From: Spirochaetota bacterium
Lineage (GTDB): Bacteria; Spirochaetota; Brevinematia; DTOW01
Assembly (NCBI GenBank): GCA_025061835.1
Contig: JANXAC010000010.1
Span: 1 to 54,135 of the forward strand
DNA: 54,135 nucleotides
Reading direction: 5' to 3'
Positions 7,927 through 16,632 of the stretch are shown here, piece after piece (the first letter of the stretch is position 1; every line of letters starts with the position of its first letter). Under the pieces are notes generated by a model. It did not search any database. It worked only from the letters and a program-made list of their open reading frames with translations, and was not told the DNA's origin. A program made the translations under genes and the position numbers.

Positions 7927-8577
7927 TTATCTATATTTATGCTCTATCATTTTGCCTTCTATTATATAAACAGTATCTTCGGCTATGTTAGTTAGCAAAT
8001 CTCCAATTCTCTCAAGATCTTTGAAAACAAGAAGTAGAAGAACTGTTTTTTCTGTTGAGTTTTCTTTTTGATTCTCTTGAATTATTCTTCTTATACCTTT
8101 GTTTCTTAGTTCGTCAACTTCTTTGTCCATAGTTATTACTTCTCTTGCTAGTTCAGAGTTGTGATCTACGAATGCTCTAACAGTCTTATTGAGCATTACC
8201 GTTAGAACATTGAACATCTTATCAATTTCTTCTGGGAACTCTATCTTACCGAGATCTAAAGATTTTATCGTATTGCTTGCTATGTTTACTGCATGATCTC
8301 CTATCCTCTCAATATCTTTGTTTATCTTAACCGCCATAACTAGTTTTCTTAACATCTCTGCTTCGGGCTGGTATAATGCTATTGCTCTTATTATCCTACT
8401 CTCAATGTCTATCTCCAAGTTATCAGCTTTCTCATCCGACTTTATAACTTTTTCGCAGATACCCTTATCAAAATTTCTAAGTCCTTTTATGGATTGGTAC
8501 AGCATCTCGGTAACGAGTGAAGCATTGTTTATTATCTCTTCTTCTATTTGTGTTAGTTCTCTCTCAAGTTTTATCAT
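7927..8577 (-). CDS. phoU: Phosphate transport system regulator PhoU
   Basis: A helical-bundle protein that couples the Pst transporter to the PhoR-type sensor and represses the Pho response when phosphate is plentiful. About 216 residues with two PhoU repeats; the signature metal-binding segment occurs twice as IERIGDHAVNIA and LERIGDLLTNIAED. ATG 8577 is preferred over TTG 8583 because AGGAGG sits 7 nt before it. Last gene of pstC-pstA-pstB-phoU. No phoB/phoR-like genes are in the window. Confidence 0.93.
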   Translation of the reverse strand: MIKLERELTQIEEEIINNASLVTEMLYQSIKGLRNFDKGICEKVIKSDEKADNLEIDIESRIIRAIALYQPEAEMLRKLVMAVKINKDIERIGDHAVNIASNTIKSLDLGKIEFPEEIDKMFNVLTVMLNKTVRAFVDHNSELAREVITMDKEVDELRNKGIRRIIQENQKENSTEKTVLLLLVFKDLERIGDLLTNIAEDTVYIIEGKMIEHKYR

Positions 8578-8614
8578 AATCAAACCTCCTAATTAATACT
8601 TAATATGATATACA

Positions 8615-9403
8615 TTAACCAAATTTACCTGTTATGTAGTTTTCTGTTCTTTCATCTCTGGGAGATGTAAAGATATCCTCAGTAGGACCAAACTCTACTA
8701 ACTCACCATTTAACATAAACCCTGTATAATCAGATATTCTTGATGCTTGTTGCATGTTGTGAGTTACTATGACTACCGTGTAGTTTTTTGACAATTCTAC
8801 TATAAGCTCCTCAATTTTTGCTGTTGAGGCGGGATCAAGTGCTGATGTCGGTTCATCCATAAGTAGAACCTCTGGTTGAACTGCTAAAGCCCTCGCTATA
8901 CAAACTCTCTGTTGCTGCCCCCCTGAAAGGGATAGAGCAGGTTTGTTAAGTCTGTCTTTGACTTCATCCCATATCCCTGCACCCCTTAGTGATTTCTCTA
9001 CTATCTCGTCAAGATGACTCTTGCTCTTTATTCCTCTGAGCCTTGGACCAAAGGCAACATTATTGTATATTGAGGTATAGAATGGATTCGGTTTTTGAAA
9101 AACCATTCCTATCTTACTTCTTAACTCAAAATCATCTATAGTTCCCTCTTCAACTATGTTTATGCCTTCAAATATTATCTTGCCTTCAACTCTGGCGTCT
9201 TCTGATAGCTTATACATCTTGTTGAAGGTTCTAAGCAGAGTAGTTTTCCCACATCCGGAAGGTCCTATAAGTGCGGTTATTTTGTTTTTCTTTATATTCA
9301 TGTTGATAGATTTTAGAACCTGAAAATCTCCATACCAAAAGTTCAGTTCTTCTGTTATTATTATGTATCCGTTACTCTTATGATTTTTATTGTTCTCTTT
9401 CAT
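8615..9403 (-). CDS. pstB: Phosphate ABC transporter ATP-binding protein PstB
   Basis: Cytoplasmic ATPase of the high-affinity phosphate importer. 262 residues with Walker [10 protein letters not shown] (about 43-51), Q-loop VFQKPNPF typical of PstB, ABC signature LSGGQQQR, Walker [14 protein letters not shown] and H-loop VTHN. CGGAGGT lies 5 nt upstream of the start. It lies between pstA (12-nt gap) and phoU (37-nt gap) on one transcript. Confidence 0.96.
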   Translation of the reverse strand: MKENNKNHKSNGYIIITEELNFWYGDFQVLKSINMNIKKNKITALIGPSGCGKTTLLRTFNKMYKLSEDARVEGKIIFEGINIVEEGTIDDFELRSKIGMVFQKPNPFYTSIYNNVAFGPRLRGIKSKSHLDEIVEKSLRGAGIWDEVKDRLNKPALSLSGGQQQRVCIARALAVQPEVLLMDEPTSALDPASTAKIEELIVELSKNYTVVIVTHNMQQASRISDYTGFMLNGELVEFGPTEDIFTSPRDERTENYITGKFG

Positions 9404-9415
9404 GTGTTACCTCCG

Positions 9416-10381
9416 TTACATACTTTGAATTTTTCTTAGTCTTCTTCTTAGGAAGATTGCAAGAAGGTTAAGTATAAATGTTAATAAGAGTAAGACGAGT
9501 GTCGTAGCAAACTGTATTGGTAGGGTAGCATCAACATCGACAGATTGAGTGGACATTATGTATATGTGATAACCTAACTCCATAAATTGGTCATTTAGTG
9601 ATGTTGGAAGGTATGGTAGGAAGTATGCAGCACCTGTGAATAGTATCGGTGCAACCTCTCCACTACCTCTTGATACAGCAAGTATTGAACCTGTAAATAC
9701 TCCTGTCATAGCTCTTGGGAGAACTACCTTGAAGACTGTCTCGGCTTTCGTAGCGCCGAGTGCAAATGATGCTTCTCTCAGTGATACTGGAACGGCTTCA
9801 AGTGCTTCCTTAACAGACACAATAACAACAGGTAGTGTCAGAACTGCCATAGTTATACCCGCCCATATTATAGCAGGCTTGCCCCATACTAGCTTCCCAC
9901 CATAGAATAGTTTATCAATTCCACCACCTACGAAAACAATGAAAAATGAAAAACCAAATAATCCTATCAGGATTGCTGGTATTCCTGCTATCGTGTTTAT
10001 TGAGAAATAAACTATCCGGTAAAAAAGAGAATCTTTCTTTGAGTATTCACTTAAGTATATAGCGGTTATAACTCCTATCGGAATACCAAATATAGACATC
10101 ACTATTACAAGAAAAACTGTTCCGAATATAGCAGGAAATATTCCTCCTTCTGTCATTCCTTCCTCGGGAGCCCCCGTTAGAAACTCCCAAGTTATCCTCT
10201 CATAGCCACCTATGAATATTATTACAAGTATGATAGCAAGTATTAGAACAACTATCAGCGCAGACAATCCTAGAAGTATATGTGTAGATATGTTTCCTAT
10301 TTTGTAGACATTCTTGAGACTTTTAGATTCCTTACTCAGAGATTTGGAAATTTCAGTATCTTTTATAGCAACGTCTTTCAT
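9416..10381 (-). CDS. pstA: Phosphate ABC transporter permease PstA
   Basis: Inner-membrane permease subunit. 321 residues with about six transmembrane segments; the first (about 33-58) follows a 30-residue hydrophilic N-terminus. The cytoplasmic EAA loop is seen in LREASFALGATKAETVFKVVLP near 200-222. The ribosome site AGGGGG is 6 nt from ATG 10381. The gap to pstC is 10 nt. Confidence 0.94.
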   Translation of the reverse strand: MKDVAIKDTEISKSLSKESKSLKNVYKIGNISTHILLGLSALIVVLILAIILVIIFIGGYERITWEFLTGAPEEGMTEGGIFPAIFGTVFLVIVMSIFGIPIGVITAIYLSEYSKKDSLFYRIVYFSINTIAGIPAILIGLFGFSFFIVFVGGGIDKLFYGGKLVWGKPAIIWAGITMAVLTLPVVIVSVKEALEAVPVSLREASFALGATKAETVFKVVLPRAMTGVFTGSILAVSRGSGEVAPILFTGAAYFLPYLPTSLNDQFMELGYHIYIMSTQSVDVDATLPIQFATTLVLLLLTFILNLLAIFLRRRLRKIQSM

Positions 10382-10391
10382 ATTTGACCCC

Positions 10392-11297
10392 CTAGCTAAT
10401 ACCTATTTTTCTTTTTATCCTAGCGGATATATAATTGGCAAGTATATTGAACACCACTGTAACAGTAAGAAGAATTGAACCTATAAAGAATAAAACTGCA
10501 TAGTGTTCATCACCTATTGCTACCTCTCCCATTTCTGAACCTATAGTCGCAGCCATACTGCGAAGAGGGAGTAGGAAATCAAAACTTAACACAGCAGCAT
10601 TACCAGTCGCCATCAATACGATCATTGTCTCTCCAAATGCTCTTATCCCTCCAACTATTATTGCGGAGAAGGTGTAGTTTATAGAAGAGGGTAGAATAAC
10701 CTTCCAAGCAATATGATGTTTTGATGCTCCTAAAGCATAAGCAGATTCTTTCAAATGATGCGGTATGGTATTCATTCCATCTTCAGTTATTGTGAATATA
10801 ACAGGTAGTATTGCTATGCTAACTCCTATTCCACCTACTATAGCGTTCAGCCTGTAATCCCACTGGAAGATTTCCTGTAAGAAGGATGCTACAACCATCA
10901 ACATAAAGAAACCAATCACAACAGTAGGCAAGCCTGCTATTAACTCAATTACAGGCTTTATGAACTCTCTAATCCTTCTAGACGCATAAACTGTTACATA
11001 GAGAGCAGAAAGCACACCTAAGGGTATCGCTATTATAAGTGCTACTATCGCAACCTTTAGAGACCCTACTATCAAAGGTAATATCCCATATTTAGGTTGA
11101 GATGAAACAGGTTGCCATATGCTTGAAAAAAGGTTGTTGAGGTTTGCATATTCGTTAATGTAACCCTTTGAAATTATAAGAAAACTCTCTCTAAATATGA
11201 AGAATATTATGAATATAAGCAAAAGTATTGCTAGAAAAGCAACAAAATATATACCTAGTCTAGAAAAAATATCAAACCCTTTTCTTACAGACCTCAT
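10392..11297 (-). CDS. pstC: Phosphate ABC transporter permease PstC
   Basis: Partner permease of PstA. 301 residues, about six transmembrane segments, EAA loop LKESAYALGASKHHIAWKVILP near 183-205, and the family segment RAFGETMIVLMATGNA near 223. It is the first gene of the operon and has no Shine-Dalgarno sequence. The 282-bp upstream gap holds four TTTACA boxes and a good promoter, but no pstS gene for the phosphate-binding lipoprotein, which is usually found at this position. Confidence 0.94.
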   Translation of the reverse strand: MRSVRKGFDIFSRLGIYFVAFLAILLLIFIIFFIFRESFLIISKGYINEYANLNNLFSSIWQPVSSQPKYGILPLIVGSLKVAIVALIIAIPLGVLSALYVTVYASRRIREFIKPVIELIAGLPTVVIGFFMLMVVASFLQEIFQWDYRLNAIVGGIGVSIAILPVIFTITEDGMNTIPHHLKESAYALGASKHHIAWKVILPSSINYTFSAIIVGGIRAFGETMIVLMATGNAAVLSFDFLLPLRSMAATIGSEMGEVAIGDEHYAVLFFIGSILLTVTVVFNILANYISARIKRKIGIS

Positions 11298-11322
11298 AAT
11301 GACTAAAATTGTGACTGACTAA

Positions 11323-11359
11323 TGTAAAATTTTTGTAAAGGTATTGTAAAGTTTGTAAA
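11323..11359 (-). promoter_or_regulatory. Pho-box-like array upstream of pstC
   Basis: On the minus strand TTTACA occurs four times (11359-11354, 11350-11345, 11339-11334, 11328-11323) with spacers of 3, 5 and 5 nt, giving mostly 11-bp periodicity. This matches the TT(A/T/C)ACA direct-repeat architecture of PhoP boxes in low-GC bacteria. The last box is 25 nt before the pstC ATG. Site seen directly; the regulator is inferred. Confidence 0.6.
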
Positions 11360-11362
11360 AAT

Positions 11363-11391
11363 TTTATACTCGTTTTGAAATTTTTGTTCAA
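11363..11391 (-). promoter_or_regulatory. Candidate constitutive promoter of pstCAB-phoU
   Basis: On the minus strand TTGAAC (11391-11386), 17-nt spacer, TATAAA (11368-11363). Transcription from here would begin inside the TTTACA array, so the array could block this promoter or activate a second, weaker one nearer the gene. Confidence 0.5.
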
Positions 11392-11398
11392 AAATACT

Positions 11399-11413
11399 TT
11401 AACTTAACATAAT
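11399..11413 (-). repeat. Dispersed element, partial copy 6
   Basis: Minus strand ATTATGTTAAGTTAA: the first 10 bases match the consensus, then the copy diverges. It is the weakest member. Confidence 0.4.
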
Positions 11414-11579
11414 TAAAATTATGGGAAATAAATTTTGTGTTATTTATCAGAAATTCTCGCTCTAGAACTCTGAAAAATCAGAATTTTCATTTCATAAGTG
11501 CATCTAAGGATAGTTATTCAACTAGGTTTAAGGTAGCATCTGGTGTTTTGATCTTCAAGTGAAATCTCTTTTTAAGTAT

Positions 11580-12281
11580 TTAGATTTTGAGTAAGGACTC
11601 TATTTCTACCTCTTGGTATGTTTCAATTACGTCCTCAACGAGGATAGGAATTCTGTAGTTTAGTTTTGACATTAGTCTATCTATAAATTCAAAGTCTTCT
11701 TTTGTATCAAGTGTAACTCTGTAGTTTTGATAGCTCTTAAGGGCAAATTTAGGTTCTAGCACCTTAAAGGAATCAGGATTTTTGTATATATAAGGAGTTA
11801 CGTGTTCCCTATCGTAGTTTTCATGTGCCAAGTTTGAAGCTTTGAGTAATGCCACAGGGTTTATGACTTCAACTCCAGTTCCAAGAGGTATTCCCAGAAA
11901 GTGAGTTAAATCTGCTTTTTTATCCTTATGGATTCTTAATGCAAGATCAAGCGCCCTAGGACAAGTGAGAGGATTATCAGCAGTTATTCTAATTACTGTA
12001 TCAACATCATCAAAGATTTGAATAGTTCTAACAAACCTTTCTAAAACATCGTTATCAGGACCTGAAACAACACTAACATCATCAAAGAGCTTGCTAACGA
12101 AGGAAGATATTGAGTTAAAAGAGATGTAATTAGTAGCAACAACAATCTTATCAACAGTTTCAGAATACTTAACTTGCTTTATAACCCGCTCCAAAACGCA
12201 ACTACCATCAGAGAACCTAGCAAAAATCTTAAATGGAAATCTATCAGAATTAATTCTAGCCTGCACTATCGCCAGAACCAT
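11580..12281 (-). CDS. SpsF-like cytidylyltransferase / nucleotidyltransferase
   Basis: 233 residues of the CMP-sugar cytidylyltransferase fold (CMP-KDO synthetase and SpsF relatives). The N-terminal nucleotide-binding motif is VLAIVQARINSDRFPFKIF, a variant of the usual IIQARMGSTRLPGKVL. Next come ERVIKQVKYSETVDKIVVAT near 30-50, the GPDNDVLERF segment near 77, IRITADNPL near 96 and VTLDTKEDFEF near 205. It probably activates a sugar for surface glycan or flagellin modification. It lies 15 nt downstream of flgD, so flagellar glycosylation is a plausible but unproven link. Confidence 0.75.
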   Translation of the reverse strand: MVLAIVQARINSDRFPFKIFARFSDGSCVLERVIKQVKYSETVDKIVVATNYISFNSISSFVSKLFDDVSVVSGPDNDVLERFVRTIQIFDDVDTVIRITADNPLTCPRALDLALRIHKDKKADLTHFLGIPLGTGVEVINPVALLKASNLAHENYDREHVTPYIYKNPDSFKVLEPKFALKSYQNYRVTLDTKEDFEFIDRLMSKLNYRIPILVEDVIETYQEVEIESLLKI

Positions 12282-12296
12282 TAAGCAACCCCGCTG

Positions 12297-12764
12297 CTAC
12301 TTTACTTCTATCAGTTGTTTCATAGATACTAGGTATCCTTTCTCCGTTTTGAGGAATACTTCTCCGTTTTCATTTAATCTAACTCCAACAACCTTATCGC
12401 TGTAAGGAGTTCCAGTATCGTTATCAATCCAATCAATGACCTTTGAAATCATAGACAATGAACTGTTTATTGAATTTTGAGACACAAGTGATAGTATGTT
12501 GTTGTTTAGGACATTTAGTTCCTTCAAAGTTGTCAGTTGTGCCATTTGCGATATAAAGGTCTTATCATCAATCGGGTTCGTAGGGTCTTGGGTTTTCAGT
12601 TGAGTTGTGAGTATCTTCAAAAAGTCTTCCTGACCTAAAACATTTTTACTGCCTTGATTATTAGCCTTGAGTTCTTCATTCAATCTCCTTATCTCTTCCT
12701 TTGAAACTTTGTCATCAGATTTCTTTGATACTATGTCAAGGCTGTAGTTTGAGTTAATAATCAT
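12297..12764 (-). CDS. flgD: Flagellar hook assembly protein FlgD
   Basis: Hook-capping scaffold needed to polymerise FlgE at the tip of the growing hook. The conserved N-terminal region is clear: LGQEDFLKILTTQLKTQDP, then DDKTFISQMAQLTTLKEL. At 155 residues it is shorter than the 220-residue enterobacterial form and matches the short FlgD of spirochaetes. Ribosome site TGGAGGAAG before ATG 12764. Here it is separate from other hook genes and co-directional with a sugar cytidylyltransferase. Confidence 0.92.
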   Translation of the reverse strand: MIINSNYSLDIVSKKSDDKVSKEEIRRLNEELKANNQGSKNVLGQEDFLKILTTQLKTQDPTNPIDDKTFISQMAQLTTLKELNVLNNNILSLVSQNSINSSLSMISKVIDWIDNDTGTPYSDKVVGVRLNENGEVFLKTEKGYLVSMKQLIEVK

Positions 12765-13036
12765 ATCGCTTCCTCCATAAGATAGTTTCGTCTCCTAATT
12801 TTAGTTTTTTAGTTTTGATTAATAATATTTCTTTAATCCTCTAGACTAGGAGATTGTTTTTGTTGTGGCTTGGTTTTTTATGTGTTTTTTTTGGTTTTTG
12901 TGTGTGGTTTTTTCTCTTTTTTGTTCTTTTTTTACAAACAAATTAACATAATTTCATAGAGATAGTGAAAATAAAAAAATACACAAAGCACACCCGATTT
13001 TACTCACAAAAATTTCTGAATTTCTGAAGGTCAAGC
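12765..13036. other. Intergenic region upstream of flgD
   Basis: 272 bases. The plus strand is T/G-rich from about 12845 to 12935; read as the flgD strand this is an A/C-rich, G-poor tract directly following element copy 3. No hairpin terminator for guaB is visible. Confidence 0.6.
12933..12952 (-). repeat. Dispersed 20-bp element, copy 3
   Basis: Minus strand ATTATGTTAATTTGTTTGTA, two mismatches to consensus, pointing towards flgD and followed by about 85 nt that are nearly G-free. Confidence 0.75.
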
Positions 13037-14509
13037 CTATGTGTTATCTATAATCGGTGAGGTATTGTAGTTAGGAGACTCTTTGGTTATTATGACGTCG
13101 TGAGGATGACTCTCTCTTAAACCTGCGTTTGTTATTCTAATGAATTTTGCTTTAGTTTGTAATTCACTTATATTCTTAGCACCTACATAGCCCATAGAAG
13201 ACTTCAAGCCACCTACAAGTTGATATATTATTTCCTTAAGAGGACCTTTGAAAGGAACCATACCTTCTATACCTTCAGGAACAAACTTTCCGGGAATACC
13301 TTGAGGATACCTGTTTGAACCTGACATCATAGCGCCGAGAGACCCCATACCCCTGTAAGTTTTATAACTTCTACCCTTGTATATTATCATTTCACCAGGA
13401 CTTTCTTCAGTCCCCGCTAGAAGATTTCCTAACATCACACTATCAGCACCAGCAGAGATTGCTTTTGCTATATCACCCGAATACTTTATACCACCGTCTG
13501 CTATGAGAGGTATGTTTTCACTTTTTGTTGCTCTGTAAGCCTCAAGAATCGCAAATATTTGAGGAACACCTACACCAGTAACAACTCTAGTTGTACATAT
13601 TGAACCGGGACCTATACCGACTTTAACAGCATCAACCCCTGCATCAACCAAATATTTAGCCCCCTCGTAAGTAGCAATATTTCCTGCAATTACATCAACG
13701 TTAAACTTACTTTTCACATACTTTACCATATCTCTAACTCTAGTTGTATGACCATGAGCAGTATCAATAACAATCACATCAACTTCAGCCTTAACAAGTT
13801 CATAAACCCTCTCTTTCTCCTGATCACTCGTTCCAACGGCAGCACCAACCCTTAATCTACCCTTCACATCCTTCGTTGAAGTATCATTACTCTTTATCTT
13901 CTCCATATCCTTCATAGTTATAAGTCCCTTTACTCTAAAATCCTTATCAACTATCGGCAGTTTCTCAACTCTGTTTTTAAGCATTATATCCCTAGCCTCA
14001 TCAACTGAAATACCCTCATAGGAAAAAATCAACCTCTCTCTTGGTGTCATAACATCTTTAACTCTACCACCGTTTCTACTCGCTCTGACATCCCTCCTCG
14101 TAAGAATACCAACGACTTTACTATCATCATTAACTACTATCAAGCCCGAAATGCTATTTGCTTCCATAAGACTCACCGCAGATTCAAGTGTCTCATTCAA
14201 GTTTATAACAATAGGGTCATCTATAAGAATATTCTCAAACCTTTTAACCTTAACAACCTCCCTAACCTGCTCTTCTATACTAAAGTTTCTGTGTATTATA
14301 CCTATACCTCCGAGTTGTGCAATCGCAATCGCCATCCTAGCATCAGTAACGGTATCCATAGCAGCACTCACAATAGGAATAGACATCTTTATGTTTCTAG
14401 TAAGTCTTGTAGTAGTATCAACCTCACTAGGTAAAACATCAGACTCCCCAGGCAGGATCAAAACATCATCAAAAGTCAGTGCAAAATCACCAGTATAAAA
14501 CTTGTCCAT
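13037..14509 (-). CDS. guaB: Inosine-5'-monophosphate dehydrogenase
   Basis: Oxidises IMP to XMP, the committed step of GTP synthesis. 490 residues, full length. The (beta/alpha)8 barrel is interrupted by two CBS domains (about 95-210). Visible landmarks: [11 protein letters not shown] near 10-20, the catalytic cysteine in [15 protein letters not shown] near 300-315, [13 protein letters not shown] near 335-347, and the flap RGMGSLGAM near 382-390. AAAGGAGA precedes ATG 14509 and a promoter lies at 14557-14528. It is probably monocistronic. Confidence 0.97.
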   Translation of the reverse strand: MDKFYTGDFALTFDDVLILPGESDVLPSEVDTTTRLTRNIKMSIPIVSAAMDTVTDARMAIAIAQLGGIGIIHRNFSIEEQVREVVKVKRFENILIDDPIVINLNETLESAVSLMEANSISGLIVVNDDSKVVGILTRRDVRASRNGGRVKDVMTPRERLIFSYEGISVDEARDIMLKNRVEKLPIVDKDFRVKGLITMKDMEKIKSNDTSTKDVKGRLRVGAAVGTSDQEKERVYELVKAEVDVIVIDTAHGHTTRVRDMVKYVKSKFNVDVIAGNIATYEGAKYLVDAGVDAVKVGIGPGSICTTRVVTGVGVPQIFAILEAYRATKSENIPLIADGGIKYSGDIAKAISAGADSVMLGNLLAGTEESPGEMIIYKGRSYKTYRGMGSLGAMMSGSNRYPQGIPGKFVPEGIEGMVPFKGPLKEIIYQLVGGLKSSMGYVGAKNISELQTKAKFIRITNAGLRESHPHDVIITKESPNYNTSPIIDNT

Positions 14510-14527
14510 ACATTTCTCCTTTTAAGA

Positions 14528-14557
14528 ATTTTAACTTCGTTAAAGATTGGTTTTCAA
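14528..14557 (-). promoter_or_regulatory. guaB promoter
   Basis: On the minus strand TTGAAA (14557-14552), 18-nt spacer, TAAAAT (14533-14528), 18 nt before the ATG with an AAGGAGA ribosome site in between. Confidence 0.55.
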
Positions 14558-14573
14558 TAACGAGAAAAAACAA

Positions 14574-16022
14574 CTAACTTTTCAAAAACCATCTAACCGC
14601 TAACGATAGTATCACAAAAACCATCAAAACCCACCAAGATGAAATATCAATCCTAACAGTATCAACAACTTTACTTGAATATCTCTTTTTAACACTTTCA
14701 ACTAAATCTCTGCTCAACTTTTCATATACAATTGAATTCCCACCTAAATTCCTCGCTCCACTAAAAGCAGTCTCAAACAAAACCTTACTACCCTCAAACC
14801 CACTATCTTTCACAAAAAATCTCAACAAACTACCGAAAAAATCACTAGCAAACGATGAATAAACCCCAACCTTCAAATTATCAACATCAACTTTAGTAAT
14901 ATCTTTAGCAAGAACGAAAATAAACTCTCTTCCCTCATACTTAAGATACACACTAATACCAACCTTATCAAGACTAGCAACCTCCCCAGAAACCTTCGGA
15001 AAACTATACCTAGCAACCTCATCAATAACAACTGGATAAGAAAAAGATATGTCAAAAACTCTAGCTCCCTCAACAAAAGTAAAATCACTTTCAGTCAGTT
15101 TGACATTCCTAACCTTTGAGAAAGAAAATACCTCCCTCACAAACTCGTCATCCGCTCCCACAACTACTACCTTACTACCTTCTCTAGTAATCCCAAGAAT
15201 ATCTCTAAATCTAAAGACACTACCTCTAGGATACCCAACAACGAGATTATCAAACACTTCATTAACCTTCATATTCTTACCCTTCTCAAAATCTAGAAGT
15301 AAATCATATGTATATCCGACCCCCTTAACCGCATTCACAAAACTTCTCAAATCCCTATTAAACTCAAACCACAAAATCAAAAGATTAGGTGTTTTCTGAA
15401 CCTTGTAGTAAATGTTAGTATTAAGCGAACTTATTAAAATCTCTTCTTTAAGCCTATCAACAGGTATAATATGGTTTTCAGAAGCACCCCCCTTATACAA
15501 AACTTCCCTACTCCTGTAGTCAATTACCTTAATCTCACTCTTCGCAATCATACCAATCTTAAGGTAATCAACCTGACCTATGTTTATGATTGATATATTA
15601 CTTACAAGATGGTTTGTAAATACTCTATTTCCAAGCGATACGAAGATAATGTTAGTTTTATTCTCAAGTTCCTTAGGAACTTGGAAAAGAAAATCAGAAA
15701 CGACAAAAAAAACATCATTATCATTAATGTTAATGAAATCATCTGGCTTGTTGTAAGGCTCACCAAACCTTCTGATAAAATCAAACCCCATACCCTCCAA
15801 ACTTCTCTCAACATTCCCAACAATACTTCTAGAACTATCAGAATAATCAAGCATCAGAACAGCGTTAGGATACCTATCAACAAGAGTATCAAAATTCACA
15901 ACCAATGGCAGCGCAACTAGGAACATAATTACCAAAACAACGGCATATATAAACTCCTTTCTGGCTATAAAGAATGCGATTGATACTATTGCTAGTATGG
16001 TGCTTAAGATTATTAGTGTCAT
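14574..16022 (-). CDS. Membrane protein of unknown function with large extracytoplasmic domain
   Basis: 482 residues. Two hydrophobic helices at the N-terminus (about 2-20 and 23-43), then about 410 soluble residues of mixed alpha/beta character, then one C-terminal transmembrane helix (about 463-480). The layout resembles BatA/aerotolerance-type or glutamine-amidotransferase-like membrane proteins that follow MoxR ATPases, but I see no MoxR gene and no MIDAS motif (DxSxS is only approximated by LDYSDSS near 58-64). There is no Shine-Dalgarno sequence. A TAAAAT box (16037-16032) ends 9 nt before the ATG, and element copy 4 lies just upstream. Confidence 0.55.
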   Translation of the reverse strand: MTLIILSTILAIVSIAFFIARKEFIYAVVLVIMFLVALPLVVNFDTLVDRYPNAVLMLDYSDSSRSIVGNVERSLEGMGFDFIRRFGEPYNKPDDFININDNDVFFVVSDFLFQVPKELENKTNIIFVSLGNRVFTNHLVSNISIINIGQVDYLKIGMIAKSEIKVIDYRSREVLYKGGASENHIIPVDRLKEEILISSLNTNIYYKVQKTPNLLILWFEFNRDLRSFVNAVKGVGYTYDLLLDFEKGKNMKVNEVFDNLVVGYPRGSVFRFRDILGITREGSKVVVVGADDEFVREVFSFSKVRNVKLTESDFTFVEGARVFDISFSYPVVIDEVARYSFPKVSGEVASLDKVGISVYLKYEGREFIFVLAKDITKVDVDNLKVGVYSSFASDFFGSLLRFFVKDSGFEGSKVLFETAFSGARNLGGNSIVYEKLSRDLVESVKKRYSSKVVDTVRIDISSWWVLMVFVILSLAVRWFLKS

Positions 16023-16060
16023 GTTTGTTTTATTTTAATTGAGTGGTTTGTTATTGTTCT

Positions 16061-16080
16061 AACAAACAAGTTAACATAAC
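16061..16080 (-). repeat. Dispersed 20-bp element, copy 4
   Basis: Minus strand GTTATGTTAACTTGTTTGTT, full match, ending 39 nt before the start codon at 16022. The whole interval between it and the ATG contains a single G on the coding strand. Confidence 0.8.
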
Positions 16081-16164
16081 TTTAATCCTAAATATCCTAC
16101 CAAACAAATGGGTAGAATTAACATCACAAGCAAACAGAACGAGTATTAACCTTAATCATCCAAT

Positions 16165-16632
16165 TTATCTCTTAAATTTCCTGATAATACAAACTGTTTT
16201 AAAGAATGTGCTTAAAGCATCTCTTAGTTGGTCATCCTCAACTCTACTAACGAGTTCATCAATTTTTGCCTTCTCTAACCTAGTAAGACTAGGAATTTCT
16301 AGATCACCAATCTCTGGAGTTGTAAGAAAACTTTTAAACTTCAGGAACTTGTTGATATTATAGACTGTCTTTATAGTCTTGACCCTTATATTTGTGAATT
16401 CCTTTATTCTATCTTTTAGATTTTTCTGGTTTAGGTATATTTCTGTTGCTATCGTTGGGTCATCACAAGCGAGGTATAACTCCGATTTCTTCACAAAAAA
16501 CTTGTATGGAACTGAGTGATTGAACAAGAAATTTCCTGATATATCCTTCCAGCGTATTAGAATTGAAAAAGTTATTGAAACACTGGGAGATAAGTTTCTT
16601 GAAAGTATCCTTTTAAGGATTTTGGAAATCAT
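16165..16632 (-). CDS. DUF721 / DciA-like protein
   Basis: 155 residues with a pattern typical of the DUF721 family: a basic N-terminus, then SELYLACDDPTIATEIYLNQKNLKDRIKEF near 48-78, where a beta strand is followed by a helix as in DciA. DciA proteins assist loading of the DnaB replicative helicase in bacteria without DnaC or DnaI. The C-terminal 50 residues are unlike the canonical family, so the assignment is tentative. It overlaps proC by 4 nt (ATGA), indicating translational coupling. Confidence 0.45.
   Translation of the reverse strand: MISKILKRILSRNLSPSVSITFSILIRWKDISGNFLFNHSVPYKFFVKKSELYLACDDPTIATEIYLNQKNLKDRIKEFTNIRVKTIKTVYNINKFLKFKSFLTTPEIGDLEIPSLTRLEKAKIDELVSRVEDDQLRDALSTFFKTVCIIRKFKR

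Larger units (their letters stand above)
11298..11579. other. Intergenic region upstream of pstC
   Basis: 282 bases with the Pho-box-like array, a promoter and a partial copy of the dispersed element (11399-11413). The remaining part (11414-11579), downstream of the cytidylyltransferase gene, shows no gene; a short inverted repeat TCTGA-AAAA-TCAGA lies near 11470-11483. Confidence 0.6.

Noticed and set aside
12845-12935. Poly-T region as intrinsic terminator of guaB
   Set aside because: No G/C stem precedes the T tracts; the strand composition fits the A/C-rich leader of flgD better.
15049-15399. Plus-strand frame opposite the 14574-16022 gene
   Set aside because: Ser/Thr/Leu-rich composition typical of an antisense shadow; no ribosome site.
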